Shown piece after piece: positions 1 through 8,484 of a stretch of 64,000 bases of DNA. Under the pieces are notes generated by a model. The model made no database searches and was not told the DNA's origin. It saw only the letters and a program-made list of their open reading frames with translations. Source of the stretch: Mycobacterium sp. 236(2023) (lineage in GTDB: Bacteria; Actinomycetota; Actinomycetes; Mycobacteriales; Mycobacteriaceae); assembly GCF_029623955.1 (NCBI RefSeq), contig NZ_JARSBP010000003.1:186001-250000 (forward strand), given 5' to 3'. The position numbers were made by a program, and so were the translations under genes. Position 1 is the stretch's first letter. Every line of letters starts with the position of its first letter.

Positions 1-17
1 GGTGGCACCATCGTGAG

Positions 18-845
18 ATGACCCGTGCCGACATCTTCGTCACCGCAGCAGAACTGGCGCGGCTGATCGCCGACGGTGAACCGGTGAACGTCCTCGACGT
101 CCGCTGGGAGCTGGCGCAGCCGGACGGACGGGAGGCGTACACCCGCGGGCATGTGCCCGGCGCGGTGTACGTCTCCCTCGACGACGAACTGTCCGACCAC
201 TCCGTGCCGGGGCGGGGCAGGCATCCGCTGCCGTCGGGTGCGGCGGTCGGGTCGGCGGCGCGACGATGGGGTCTGCGGGACGGGGTGCCCACAGTCGTGT
301 ACGACGACTGGAATCGGGCGGGTTCCGCGCGCGCCTGGTGGGTGTTGACGGCAGCAGGCGTCGCCGATGTCAGAATTCTCGACGGTGGCCTGGCTGCCTG
401 GACCGCCTCGGGCGGCAGCCTCGAAACAGGCTCGCCGACAGTCGAACCCGGTGACATCTCGGTCCACTTCGAGGATCTCTACGATGGCGCACTACCAACC
501 CTGACTGCTGACGAAGTGGCAGAATTCGACGGCGTGTTACTCGACGCCCGGGCGCCCGAGCGGTTCCGCGGCGAGACCGAACCCGTCGATCCGGTGGCCG
601 GCCATATCCCGGGTGCACGCAACGTGCCGAGCACCGGGATCCTCGATGCCGAAGGCAGGTTGTCCGGTCCTGTCGCCAACCGGTACCCGTCCGACGCCAA
701 TGATGTTGCGGTCTACTGCGGTTCGGGAGTCACCGCGTCGCTTGTCGTCGCGGCGCTGCACGCTGAGGGAGTGGGGGCGAAACTGTTCCCGGGTTCGTGG
801 TCGCAGTGGGCGGGGGAATCTCGCCCGGTGGAGACGGGGGAGTAA
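18..845 (+). CDS. Sulfurtransferase with tandem rhodanese domains (SseA/thiosulfate sulfurtransferase type)
   Basis: A 275-residue protein with two rhodanese-like domains. The N-terminal domain (about residues 8-130) carries the paired Asp/Gly/His features LDVRW and RGHVPGAVY but no catalytic cysteine. The C-terminal domain (about 160-270) has LLDARAPERF, GHIPGARNVP and the active-site loop starting at Cys234 (YCGSGVTAS). Such enzymes move sulfane sulfur from thiosulfate or 3-mercaptopyruvate to a thiophilic acceptor in the cytoplasm. The CGSGVT loop suits 3-mercaptopyruvate or thiosulfate use equally, so the donor cannot be fixed. The ATG is the first in frame and the length is normal for the family. 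The gene converges on the GGDEF gene with 3 nt between stop codons. Confidence 0.85.
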   Translation: MTRADIFVTAAELARLIADGEPVNVLDVRWELAQPDGREAYTRGHVPGAVYVSLDDELSDHSVPGRGRHPLPSGAAVGSAARRWGLRDGVPTVVYDDWNRAGSARAWWVLTAAGVADVRILDGGLAAWTASGGSLETGSPTVEPGDISVHFEDLYDGALPTLTADEVAEFDGVLLDARAPERFRGETEPVDPVAGHIPGARNVPSTGILDAEGRLSGPVANRYPSDANDVAVYCGSGVTASLVVAALHAEGVGAKLFPGSWSQWAGESRPVETGE

Positions 846-848
846 GCG

Positions 849-1964
849 TCAGTTCCGAAATGGGGCGGGGGCCCGCTCGATCAGGCACCGGTTGCCGCCG
901 TCACGCTTGGCGCGGTACATCGCCGCGTCGGCGGTCTGGATGAGTCGTTCGATCGCGGGTCCGGCGTCGGGCACCGCGCCCCATTCGACGACGGCCGCGC
1001 CGACGCTCGCGGTGACCGGATGCGGAAGTGCGGCAATCGCAGAGCAGAGCTGGCCGGGCAACTTCTCGGCCGTCACGGCGGGCAGCGTGTCGATGACGAG
1101 GAACTCCTCGCCACCCGCGCGCCCGATGATCGCGGAGCTGGGACTGGACTCGCGCAACGTCCAGCCGACGGCGGTCAGCGCCTGGTCTCCGGCGGTGTGC
1201 CCGTAGGTGTCGTTGAGTTTCTTGAACGCGTCGAGGTCGATCATGATCACGATCAGGTTCAGCTCGCCATTGGGTGACGTCAGCAGTGCGGTGGCCCGTT
1301 CGTAGAACGCTCGCCGGTTCAGCAGCCCGGTCAGGGCATCCTGGTCGGAGCGCACGACGTCGGCGCCCATCGTGCGCACGACGGTCTGGATCGCCAGCGG
1401 CACAGCGACATTCAGCTCCACGACGAGCCAGAATCCGGCGGCCGCGACCACGCCGCTGTCCTGCGCCTCGAACACCCGTACCGCGCAGAAGCCACCCGCG
1501 GTGGTGGCGACGGCGAGGTTGAACAGGATCGCCTTCGCGTCGTGGAAGAACGCGAGGTAGCCCCCGGTGATGACCAGTCCGGAGCATCCCATCAGGGCCA
1601 CTTCCGGTTCGGTCTGCATGATCGAACCGATGGCGATCAGCGCGGAGCCGATCATGCCCATGGCCAACGACTGGCGCCTGGACGGCCACGTCCACAGCCA
1701 CAGGGTCGCGTAACCGACTCCGGCGATGAAGGCCACCACACTGACAGTGACGGTGAGGACCGGCACCCGGTTGAAGGAACCCAGCACACCGAAAGCCATG
1801 AAGACGAGGGCGCCGGCGATGACGGCCATGAGGCGCCGGGTGGCGGGCGCGAGTCCACGAGCATGCAGATAGCCGGACAGCCAGTCGAACTGGTCGTCCT
1901 GGTGCCACCAGCGTCGTGCAGCATCGGCGAACCGGCGTCTGCCCGAATTCGTCGAACTCATCAC
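849..1964 (-). CDS. Membrane diguanylate cyclase (GGDEF protein)
   Basis: A 371-residue protein. The N-terminal half has about six hydrophobic segments (roughly 45-62, 70-90, 100-116, 125-140, 145-160, 172-192), followed by a GGDEF domain. DALTGLLNRRAF opens the catalytic domain, DLDAFKKLNDTYGH is the substrate-binding stretch, and the signature reads GGEEF at 284-288, a catalytically competent variant that makes cyclic di-GMP from two GTP. The RxxD inhibitory site expected just upstream is absent (the stretch reads PSSAIIGR), so product inhibition through that site is unlikely. No EAL domain is present. The second GGDEF gene near 12 kb has the same layout and looks like a paralogue. The signal sensed by the membrane part is unknown. 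Confidence 0.85.
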   Translation of the reverse strand: MMSSTNSGRRRFADAARRWWHQDDQFDWLSGYLHARGLAPATRRLMAVIAGALVFMAFGVLGSFNRVPVLTVTVSVVAFIAGVGYATLWLWTWPSRRQSLAMGMIGSALIAIGSIMQTEPEVALMGCSGLVITGGYLAFFHDAKAILFNLAVATTAGGFCAVRVFEAQDSGVVAAAGFWLVVELNVAVPLAIQTVVRTMGADVVRSDQDALTGLLNRRAFYERATALLTSPNGELNLIVIMIDLDAFKKLNDTYGHTAGDQALTAVGWTLRESSPSSAIIGRAGGEEFLVIDTLPAVTAEKLPGQLCSAIAALPHPVTASVGAAVVEWGAVPDAGPAIERLIQTADAAMYRAKRDGGNRCLIERAPAPFRN

Positions 1965-2044
1965 GCGGCCGTCCCCCCCAACTCGCCACCGTAGCGGCAG
2001 GGCTGGCCACCCGTCGCTGAATCGGCGCTTTGGCCTTTGCTACG

Positions 2045-3193
2045 TCAGTGTGAATGGCTCTGCGTTACGCCCCATTTGGGGAGCGGGTCGGGATACGACG
2101 GCCACGTCCGTTCGCCCTCGGCCATTTCCGCGTCGGTCAGGACCGCTCCGGACAGGAGCGCGCGCACCCGGTCGCGATCGAGTTTCACGCCGATGAAGAC
2201 GATCTCCTGGCCGGGCGTGATGTCGGTGGACGACCAGTACTGCGCGGGTTCGATGACGAGATTCGGGCCGGCCTGCGACCAGATCGCCGCGATCGTCGGC
2301 CGGGTCGCGATCCAGCAGAATCCCTTGCTGCGCAGCACCCGAGTTGTCTGGGCCAGCGCGTCGGCGAGTCGCCCCGGGTGGAACGGCCGGTTCGACCGGA
2401 ACGTCATGGAGCAGATGCCGTACTCCTCGGTCTCCGGGGTGTGTCCGGACGCGATCTCCTCGTCCCAGCCCGGTGCCTCGGCGGCGGCTGCGGGGTCGAA
2501 CAGGCCCGTGCCGAGAACTTCACCGATCTCGACGATGCCGTGGTCGGTGTGGAGGATCTTCGCGGTCGGGTTCAGCCGCTGCACGAGCGTCTCGACAGTG
2601 CCGAGCGTGGCTTCGCTGACCAGATCGGTCTTGTTGATCAGGATGACGTCGGCGAACTCGACCTGATCGACGAGAAGGTCGGCGATGCTCCGCGCATCAC
2701 CCTCGCCCGCACTCATATCGCGATCGGCGAGGGCTTCCCCGCGGGCGATCTCCGTCAGGAACGTGGAGGCGTCCACCACTGTCACCAGTGTGTCCAGCCG
2801 GGCGAGCTGGCCGAGGCTGGAACCGTCCTCGAACTCCCAGCTGAAGGTCGCCGCGACGGGCATCGGTTCGGAGATGCCCGTCGATTCGATGACGAGTTGG
2901 TCGAACCGCTGCTGGCGCGCGAGCGCGCCGACCGCGTCGATGAGGTCCTCGCGCAGCGTGCAGCAGATGCAGCCGTTGGTGAGCTCGACCAGTTTCTCCT
3001 GGGTGCGGTCGAGATGGCCCTGTCCTGCCACGAGCGCGGCGTCGATGTTGACCTCGCTCATGTCGTTGACGATCACGGCGACGCGGCGGCCGTCGCGGTT
3101 GGCCAGGATGTGGTTGAGCAAGGTCGTCTTTCCCGCACCGAGGAATCCGGACAGGACGGTGACGGGCAGCTGCGGCAGTGTCAAGGATGGCAT
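2045..3193 (-). CDS. CobW/COG0523-family GTPase, probable zinc metallochaperone
   Basis: A 382-residue G3E-family P-loop GTPase. Walker A is GFLGAGKTT at residues 16-24, the metal-binding CxCC motif is GCICC at 74-78, and the guanine-specificity motif is NKTD. The C-terminal part (about 260-382) is the usual CobW_C domain. The family delivers metals; control by a Zur-like operator and divergence from a zinc importer argue for zinc. The frame stays open upstream to an ATG at 3217, but that ATG lies inside the Zur-like box. The ATG at 3193 (MPSLTLPQ) sits 5 nt after the box and is preferred. No Shine-Dalgarno sequence is visible, so a leaderless transcript is likely. Confidence 0.85.
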   Translation of the reverse strand: MPSLTLPQLPVTVLSGFLGAGKTTLLNHILANRDGRRVAVIVNDMSEVNIDAALVAGQGHLDRTQEKLVELTNGCICCTLREDLIDAVGALARQQRFDQLVIESTGISEPMPVAATFSWEFEDGSSLGQLARLDTLVTVVDASTFLTEIARGEALADRDMSAGEGDARSIADLLVDQVEFADVILINKTDLVSEATLGTVETLVQRLNPTAKILHTDHGIVEIGEVLGTGLFDPAAAAEAPGWDEEIASGHTPETEEYGICSMTFRSNRPFHPGRLADALAQTTRVLRSKGFCWIATRPTIAAIWSQAGPNLVIEPAQYWSSTDITPGQEIVFIGVKLDRDRVRALLSGAVLTDAEMAEGERTWPSYPDPLPKWGVTQSHSH

Positions 3194-3198
3194 AACGG

Positions 3199-3219
3199 TA
3201 ATGATAATCGTTTTCATTA
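3199..3219. promoter_or_regulatory. Zur-like operator, cobW side
   Basis: An AT-rich dyad in GC-rich DNA with arms around TGATAATCGTTTTCA, matching the Fur/Zur-type TGATAATnATTTTCA pattern. It ends 5 nt before the chosen cobW start at 3193, so it would cover the promoter or transcription start. Zinc-bound Zur should repress cobW here. Confidence 0.75.
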
Positions 3220-3253
3220 AATCCAGTAGGGCTGAACTTCGATGTGCGATTGG

Positions 3254-3274
3254 TAATGAAAACGGTTATCGTTG
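3254..3274. promoter_or_regulatory. Zur-like operator, znuA side
   Basis: A second dyad, TAATGAAAACGGTTATCGTT, which is close to the reverse complement of the box at 3199-3219. It ends 4 nt before the znuA GTG start. The two boxes are mirror images placed almost equally close to the two divergent start codons. Confidence 0.75.
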
Positions 3275-3278
3275 CGGC

Positions 3279-4271
3279 GTGATCCGATCGTCTCGAAGGG
3301 TGCGCGCGCTGGCCGCCCTGGCCGCGTCCCTCCCGCTCATCTTCGCCGCCTGCAGCAGCACCGACAATTCGGCCGCCGACGGCGCCGCTGCGCCGCAGGG
3401 TGACTGCCCGACGACACCTGTCGACATCGTCGTCAGCGTCGATCAGTGGGGCGACATCGTGTCGCAGCTGGCCGGCGCCTGCGGCAACGTGACGACCGTG
3501 CTCGCGAGTTCCTCGGTCGATCCGCACGACTACGAGCCGGCCCCTTCAGACGCCGTCGCCTTCGAAGGTGCGCAGCTCGTCGTCGTCAACGGCGGCCACT
3601 ACGACGAATGGGCGGCGAAGCTGGCCGCGTCATCGGCGCCCGACGCGCCTGTCGTCAACGCCGTCGAACTGAGCGAACACGGCGAAGCCGGTCACGACGA
3701 AGCCGGTCACGACCGTGACGCCGACCACCATCACGAGGGCCTCAACCCGCACGTTTGGTACAACCCGACCGCCGTCAACGCCGTCAGCGACGCCGTGACC
3801 GCCGAACTGAGCAAGCTCTCCGCCGACGGCGCGGGCTACTTCGCCGAGCGCCGTGCCGAGTTCGCGACGTCGATGAAGCCCTACGACGACGCCATCACCG
3901 CGATCAAGAACGGCGCGGCAGGAAAGTCGTACGCGGCGACAGAGAGCGTGTTCGACGACATGGCCGCCGCGCTGGGGCTGGCCGACCGCACCCCGGAGGG
4001 CTACCAGGTCGCCGCCGCGAACGAGAGCGAGCCGAGTCCCGCCGACCTCGACGCGTTCCTCAAGCTGTTGTCGGACCGCGGCGTCGACGTGCTGATCTAC
4101 AACACCCAGACCGAGGGTTCGGTGCCCGAGCAGATTCGCGGCGCCGCCGAGCAGGCGGGTGTTCCGGTTGTCGAGGTCACCGAAACGTTGCCGCCGGAGG
4201 TGAAGTCGTTCCAGGATTGGCAGGTGGCACAACTCGATGCACTTGCCAAGGCCTTCGATGTCACCACCTGA
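3279..4271 (+). CDS. znuA: Zinc ABC transporter substrate-binding lipoprotein (ZnuA type)
   Basis: A 330-residue cluster A-I metal-binding lipoprotein. The signal peptide ends in a lipobox with Cys25 (LIFAAC). Likely metal ligands include His83 (DPHDYEP) and His158 (NPHVW). A His/Asp-rich loop at about 134-152 (HGEAGHDEAGHDRDADHHH) is typical of zinc rather than manganese binders. The frame is open far upstream, but the GTG at 3279 gives the signal peptide directly and lies 4 nt after the Zur-like box. No Shine-Dalgarno is seen, suggesting leaderless translation. The next gene starts 14 nt before this stop codon, so znuA-znuC-znuB form a coupled operon. Confidence 0.88.
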   Translation: MIRSSRRVRALAALAASLPLIFAACSSTDNSAADGAAAPQGDCPTTPVDIVVSVDQWGDIVSQLAGACGNVTTVLASSSVDPHDYEPAPSDAVAFEGAQLVVVNGGHYDEWAAKLAASSAPDAPVVNAVELSEHGEAGHDEAGHDRDADHHHEGLNPHVWYNPTAVNAVSDAVTAELSKLSADGAGYFAERRAEFATSMKPYDDAITAIKNGAAGKSYAATESVFDDMAAALGLADRTPEGYQVAAANESEPSPADLDAFLKLLSDRGVDVLIYNTQTEGSVPEQIRGAAEQAGVPVVEVTETLPPEVKSFQDWQVAQLDALAKAFDVTT

Positions 4272-5055
4272 GCCGGGGGCCGCGCTGGAATTCGACGCCG
4301 CGCTGGAATTCGACAACGTCAGCGTCGAACGTGCCGGCAGAACCGTGTGGTCGGAGTCGAGCTTCCGGGTCGACTCCGGCCGCTTCGTCGCGGTCATCGG
4401 CCCCAACGGTTCGGGCAAGACGACGCTGCTGCAGGTGATTCTCGGGCTGTTGCCCGTCGCGTCGGGCAACGTCACGGTCGACGGTCGCCGTCCCGGCGCG
4501 GCCAACGACGAGATCGGTTACGTACCGCAGAATTACGATGCCAACGCCAATGAGGCGATCCGCGCGCGCGACGCCGTGCTGCTCGGCCTGACCGGGCGGC
4601 GCTGGGGCTTCGGCCGCACCACCGCGGCCGATCGAGAGCGCGTCGAGGAGGCGCTGGGCTGGGTCGACGCCACCGACATCGCCGACCGGCGACTCTCCGA
4701 TCTGTCCGGGGGACAGCGCCAGCGGATCGCGCTGGCCAGCGCGCTGGTGGCCCGCCCGAAGATGCTGATCCTCGACGAGCCGCTGGCCTCGCTGGACCTG
4801 CGCAACCAGCACGAGATCGTCGCGGTCCTCGCCCGCCTCAAGCGCGAGCTGGGCGTCACGATCCTTGTCGTGCTCCACGACCTCAACCCGATGCTCGCCG
4901 TGCTCGACAGCGCCATCTACCTCCTCGACGGACATGCGCACCACGCCGCGCTCGACCAAGTGGTCGACGCGCAACTGCTCACCCACATGTACGGCACCAA
5001 GATTCAGGTCGCCCACACCCTGCAGGGGGAGCTCTACATGCGGAGCGGGGGATGA
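4258..5055 (+). CDS. znuC: Zinc ABC transporter ATP-binding protein (ZnuC type)
   Basis: A 265-residue ABC ATPase. Walker A is GPNGSGKTT (about 48-56), the signature is LSGGQRQR, Walker B is MLILDEPLASLD and the H-loop is VLHDLN. It would power zinc uptake through the permease encoded next. The ATG at 4258 overlaps the end of znuA; an earlier in-frame ATG at 4237 lies deeper in znuA and is less likely. The extreme N terminus contains a perfect 18-nt tandem duplication that repeats AALEFD just before the ABC domain, so it probably only lengthens the N-terminal tail. The stop overlaps the znuB start as ATGA. Confidence 0.88.
   Translation: MSPPEPGAALEFDAALEFDNVSVERAGRTVWSESSFRVDSGRFVAVIGPNGSGKTTLLQVILGLLPVASGNVTVDGRRPGAANDEIGYVPQNYDANANEAIRARDAVLLGLTGRRWGFGRTTAADRERVEEALGWVDATDIADRRLSDLSGGQRQRIALASALVARPKMLILDEPLASLDLRNQHEIVAVLARLKRELGVTILVVLHDLNPMLAVLDSAIYLLDGHAHHAALDQVVDAQLLTHMYGTKIQVAHTLQGELYMRSGG
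4279..4314 (+). repeat. Perfect 18-nt tandem duplication inside znuC
   Basis: Two identical 18-nt units (4279-4296 and 4297-4314), each coding AALEFD. The duplication is in frame and precedes the ABC domain. It looks like a recent replication-slippage event. Confidence 0.9.
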
Positions 5056-5924
5056 CGCACACGGTCGTCGCGCTCGGCTACCAGGAGAACTGGCTGCACA
5101 TCCTCGGTTCGTCGTTCATGCGCAACGCATGGATGGGCGGCACGATCGTCGCGTTGTCCGCCGGTCTGATGGGCTACTTCATCGTGGTGCGGCACTCCGC
5201 TTTCGCCGCACACGCGCTGGCCCACATCGGCCTGCCCGGTGCGACGGGTGCGGTGCTGCTCGGCCTGCCCGCGGTGGCCGGCCTCGGCCTCTTCTGTGTT
5301 GGCGGTGCGCTGGTCATCGGAGCACTGGGAAAGCGGACATCGGATCGGGAGGTGGCCACCGGAACCGTGCTCGCGTTCGCGACGGGGCTGGGGCTGTTCT
5401 TCAACTCGCTGGCCACCCGCAATTCGTCGACGCTGACGAACGTTCTGTTCGGCAACCTGCTCGCGATCACCGCGCAGCAGCTGCTGTTGTTCTTCGTGCT
5501 TCTCGTGCTGACCTCGGCGGCCGTGGCGTTCATGTTCCGCCCCCTGCTTTTCACCTCCGTGAACAGCAAAGTGGCTGAGGCCAAGGGTGTTCCGGTGCGA
5601 GGGTTGTCGATCGCGTTCATGGTCATGCTGGGCCTGACGGTGACGATGGCCGTCCAGGCCGTGGGCACGCTGCTGCTGTTCGCCCTCGTCGTGACGCCCG
5701 CCGCGACGGCGCTGATGCTGACGGCACGCCCGATCCTGGCGATGGCGGTGTCTGCGGTGATCGGCCTGGCGTCGGTGTGGGCGGGTCTGGCGCTGTCGGC
5801 GATGTTCAACATGCCGCCGAGCTTCGTGATCGTCACGATCGCCTGTGCGGTGTGGCTGCTGGTGTGGGCGGGGCGCCGGGCGCCGCGCTCAAGTCCGCGA
5901 TCCGCGGCGCGCGCAGGTGCGTGA
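5052..5924 (+). CDS. znuB: Zinc ABC transporter permease (ZnuB type)
   Basis: A 290-residue integral membrane protein of the ABC-3 permease family with about eight or nine hydrophobic segments from residue 27 to 275. Family features include RHSAFAAHALAHIGLPGATGA in the second third of the N-terminal half and LFALVVTPAATALML later. It forms the membrane channel for ZnuA/ZnuC. The start overlaps the znuC stop by 4 nt (ATGA), which indicates translational coupling and shared Zur control from the 3.2 kb promoter. The stop codon lies inside a 16-bp palindrome that precedes the LacI-family gene. Confidence 0.87.
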   Translation: MTHTVVALGYQENWLHILGSSFMRNAWMGGTIVALSAGLMGYFIVVRHSAFAAHALAHIGLPGATGAVLLGLPAVAGLGLFCVGGALVIGALGKRTSDREVATGTVLAFATGLGLFFNSLATRNSSTLTNVLFGNLLAITAQQLLLFFVLLVLTSAAVAFMFRPLLFTSVNSKVAEAKGVPVRGLSIAFMVMLGLTVTMAVQAVGTLLLFALVVTPAATALMLTARPILAMAVSAVIGLASVWAGLALSAMFNMPPSFVIVTIACAVWLLVWAGRRAPRSSPRSAARAGA

Positions 5925-5934
5925 CGCGTCACGC
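5919..5934. promoter_or_regulatory. 16-bp perfect palindrome at the znuB end, candidate LacI-family operator
   Basis: GCGTGACGCGTCACGC is perfectly self-complementary and contains the znuB stop codon. It lies 28 bp upstream of the LacI-family regulator's ATG. Even-length palindromes with a central CG are typical LacI-family operators, so autoregulation is a reasonable guess; binding is not shown. Confidence 0.4.
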
Positions 5935-5962
5935 GCCGCCACATCCACTAACCTCGGGGAGC

Positions 5963-7063
5963 ATGTCCAGGAGTCCGACGCCGCGGCGCCGTGCGACCCT
6001 GGCCTCGCTCGCCGCTGAACTCAAGGTGTCGCGCACCACGGTGTCCAACGCCTACAACCGGCCGGACCAGCTGTCGGCTGAATTGCGTGAGCGCGTGCTG
6101 TCCACCGCCAAGCAGCTGGGCTACCCGGGGCCCGACCCCGTTGCGCGGTCGTTGCGCACCCGCAGGGCCGGTGCCGTGGGGCTCGTGATCACCGAACCGT
6201 TGAACTACTCCTTCAGTGACCCGGCTGCGCTCGATTTCGTTGCGGGACTTGCCGAGTCGTGTGAAGAGGTGGGCCAGGGCCTGCTGCTCGTCGCGGTCGG
6301 CCCCAGCCGCAGCGTGGCCGACGGGACTGCGGCGGTGCTGGCGGCCGGCGTGGACGGCTTCGTCATCTACTCCTCGTCCGATGACGACCCGTATCTGCCG
6401 GTGGTTCTGCAGCGCCACCTGCCGGTGGTGGTGGTCGACCAGCCCAAGGATGTTGCCGGGGCGTCGTGTGTGGGCATCGATGACCGGGCGGCGATGCGCA
6501 GCCTCGCCGACCACGTCATCGAACTCGGCCATCGCGAGATCGGTCTGCTCACGATGCGGCTGGATCGGGACCCACCGAGCGGTGGGCCGGGCCCGGGTGT
6601 CGCCGACCCGCGGCGGGTCGAGACGCCGCACTTCCACGTGCAGAGCGAGCGGATCCGTGGCGTGCTCGACGCGATGACCGCCGCTGGTCTGGATCCGGCG
6701 TCGCTGACCATCGTCGAGAGCTACGAGCATCTGCCGACGTCCGGCGGGGCCGGCGCCGATGTGGCGCTGGAGGCCAATCCGCGGATCACCGCGCTGATGT
6801 GCACCGCCGACGTGCTCGCCCTTTCGGCGATGGACCATCTGCGCGCGAAGGGGATCTACGTGCCCGGGCAGATGACGGTGACCGGGTTCGACGGGGTCCC
6901 CGAGGCGCGGCAGCGCGGGCTGACCACAGTCGTGCAGCCCAGTGTCGAGAAGGGCCGCCGCGCAGGCGAACTGCTGCACAGTCCCCCACGATCGGGGCTG
7001 CCGGCCATCGAGATCCTCGACACCGAGGTGGTGCGCGGACGGACGTCGGGTCCGCCCGCTTAA
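5963..7063 (+). CDS. LacI-family transcriptional regulator
   Basis: A 366-residue repressor-type protein. The N-terminal helix-turn-helix is LASLAAELKVSRTTVSNAYNR and the hinge-region helix follows at ARSLRTRRAGAVG. A periplasmic-binding-protein-like sensor domain runs from about residue 65 to the end, with the family pattern ALMCTADVLALSAMDHLR and TVTGFDGVPEA. The chosen ATG gives the DNA-binding domain at the N terminus; upstream frame extension runs through znuB and is not credible. The effector is not evident; a sugar is the family norm. In M. tuberculosis a LacI-type gene also lies beside kstR, so this is a conserved neighbour. It converges on the methyltransferase gene with a 4-nt overlap. 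Confidence 0.85.
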   Translation: MSRSPTPRRRATLASLAAELKVSRTTVSNAYNRPDQLSAELRERVLSTAKQLGYPGPDPVARSLRTRRAGAVGLVITEPLNYSFSDPAALDFVAGLAESCEEVGQGLLLVAVGPSRSVADGTAAVLAAGVDGFVIYSSSDDDPYLPVVLQRHLPVVVVDQPKDVAGASCVGIDDRAAMRSLADHVIELGHREIGLLTMRLDRDPPSGGPGPGVADPRRVETPHFHVQSERIRGVLDAMTAAGLDPASLTIVESYEHLPTSGGAGADVALEANPRITALMCTADVLALSAMDHLRAKGIYVPGQMTVTGFDGVPEARQRGLTTVVQPSVEKGRRAGELLHSPPRSGLPAIEILDTEVVRGRTSGPPA

Positions 7064-7674
7064 CGCTTTCTGCGCGCGACCACGATGTCGTCGTGGGTGT
7101 GTTGGCCGTCGATGCCCGCAGGATTGTCGCGCGGGCGCTCCCGTTCGATGGTCACGTCCCAGTCGGTTCCGAACAGGCCGGCGACATCGTCGTGGGCGAG
7201 GTAATCCGACGGGTCGAAGCCGTGTGCCTTCGCCCGTTCGATCTCGACGTTGGCATGGTGCACGACGAGCAACGTGCCTCCGGGTGCGACCGCGGCGAGC
7301 AGTGCGCGGTCGGCATCGTGACCCGGTGAATGACGCAGCGCGGGATAGTGCGCGACCACGAAATCGCTTGGCGGAACGGCGAGATCCTCGAGCCGGCCGA
7401 GCATCCATCGGACCTCGGCACCGGCCTGCTGTGCCCGGGCCGTGGCCCGGTCGAGGGCGACCTGTGAGACGTCGAGCGCGGTCACCGTCCAGCCTTGTGT
7501 GGCAAGCCATATGGCGTTCGCGCCGATGCCGCAGCCGATGTCGAGCGCAGTGCCGGGAGTGAGCTTTTCGGCGACGTCGATCAGCACCGCGCTCGGTGCG
7601 TCGTCCGGCATGCGATCGGCGAAAGTTGTGTAGCGCTCGTCCCACTCGGCACCCAGCGCGGCTGAATCAGTCAT
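7060..7674 (-). CDS. Class I SAM-dependent methyltransferase
   Basis: A 204-residue single-domain Rossmann methyltransferase. Motif I is ALDIGCGIGANAIWLA (about 43-58), followed by an acidic loop TALDVSQVALDRA that binds the SAM ribose, and PPSDFVVAHYPAL in the motif IV position. The layout resembles TehB or thiopurine-type small-molecule methyltransferases, but no substrate-specific motif can be named. The ATG at 7674 is the natural start. It ends 4 nt inside the converging LacI-family gene. Its upstream gene otsB is 48 nt away on the same strand, so co-transcription is possible. Confidence 0.75.
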   Translation of the reverse strand: MTDSAALGAEWDERYTTFADRMPDDAPSAVLIDVAEKLTPGTALDIGCGIGANAIWLATQGWTVTALDVSQVALDRATARAQQAGAEVRWMLGRLEDLAVPPSDFVVAHYPALRHSPGHDADRALLAAVAPGGTLLVVHHANVEIERAKAHGFDPSDYLAHDDVAGLFGTDWDVTIERERPRDNPAGIDGQHTHDDIVVARRKR

Positions 7675-7722
7675 GCTTCCAATGTCGTTCGCCGCAGCAG
7701 GAACCGCAAATACTATTGCCGA

Positions 7723-8481
7723 TCAGGCAAGCCGGTTCGCCTCGCGCCGATCGCTGAGATAGCGCAGCGCTGCTGCGACATCGTCGGGGGAGTCGACCCG
7801 GTACCGGGCCGCCGTGTCACCCGGGCCGACCTTGACCCCGACGTCGGAGTCGCGCAGCCGCGCGAAGGCCTTCTCATCGGTGACGTCGTCGCCGAAGAAC
7901 AGGACAGCGGTGGCGTCCAGTTCGGCGCGCAGAATGTCGACGGCTTCCCCCTTGTCGGTGGTGACGACCGCGAACTCCAGGACCGACTTGCCGGTCGTCA
8001 CGTGGGAGTCCCACTGCGCGGCGGCGTCCCAGGCGGCGGCCAGTGCCGCGTCGCCGTCGGGAGCCGAGGCGTTGCGCACGTGCAGTGCGACGCTGGCGGG
8101 CTTCGTCTCGACGGTCACGCCGGGTTTGTCGGCCGCGATCGCTTCGAGCCCGTCGCTGATGGTCTGCAACAGGTCGCGGTCGATCTCGTGGGCGAACCCC
8201 GATTCGAATTCGGCGCCGTGGCTGCCGACCAGGTTTACCGACGCGGGCATCGACGAGAGCTCGCGCAACGTCTGCAGCGCGCGCCCGGAGATCAGCGCGG
8301 CCGATGTCGACGGCAGCCCGGCCAGGTGAACGAGCGCGTCGGCCGCATCGGGCAGCGGCCGGGCGTCGGCGGGGTTGTTGACGATCGGGGCCAGCGTGCC
8401 GTCGAAGTCCGACGTCACGAGCAGCCGGGGCGTCGCCGCCGCCGAGTCCAGTGCATTCTTCAACTCAGGCGGCAGGGTCAC
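7723..8481 (-). CDS. otsB: Trehalose-6-phosphate phosphatase
   Basis: A 252-residue HAD-superfamily phosphatase. The nucleophile motif DFDGT is at 25-29 (TSDFDGTLAPI), LISGR follows as motif II, and the C-terminal acidic motif is GDDVTDEKAF. This is the standard OtsB/TPP arrangement; the enzyme releases trehalose from trehalose 6-phosphate in the cytoplasm. The 252-residue length corresponds to a lone phosphatase domain without the long N-terminal extension seen in some mycobacterial homologues. The start is GTG (VTLPPELK). It lies 3 nt downstream of the kstR stop on the same strand, so it may be read from the kstR promoter. Confidence 0.85.
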   Translation of the reverse strand: MTLPPELKNALDSAAATPRLLVTSDFDGTLAPIVNNPADARPLPDAADALVHLAGLPSTSAALISGRALQTLRELSSMPASVNLVGSHGAEFESGFAHEIDRDLLQTISDGLEAIAADKPGVTVETKPASVALHVRNASAPDGDAALAAAWDAAAQWDSHVTTGKSVLEFAVVTTDKGEAVDILRAELDATAVLFFGDDVTDEKAFARLRDSDVGVKVGPGDTAARYRVDSPDDVAAALRYLSDRREANRLA

Positions 8482-8484
8482 GCG

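Noticed and set aside
5948..7645. 565-codon minus-strand frame over the LacI-family and methyltransferase genes
   Set aside because: Arg/His-rich sequence typical of a wrong-frame translation; both genes it covers have convincing motifs.
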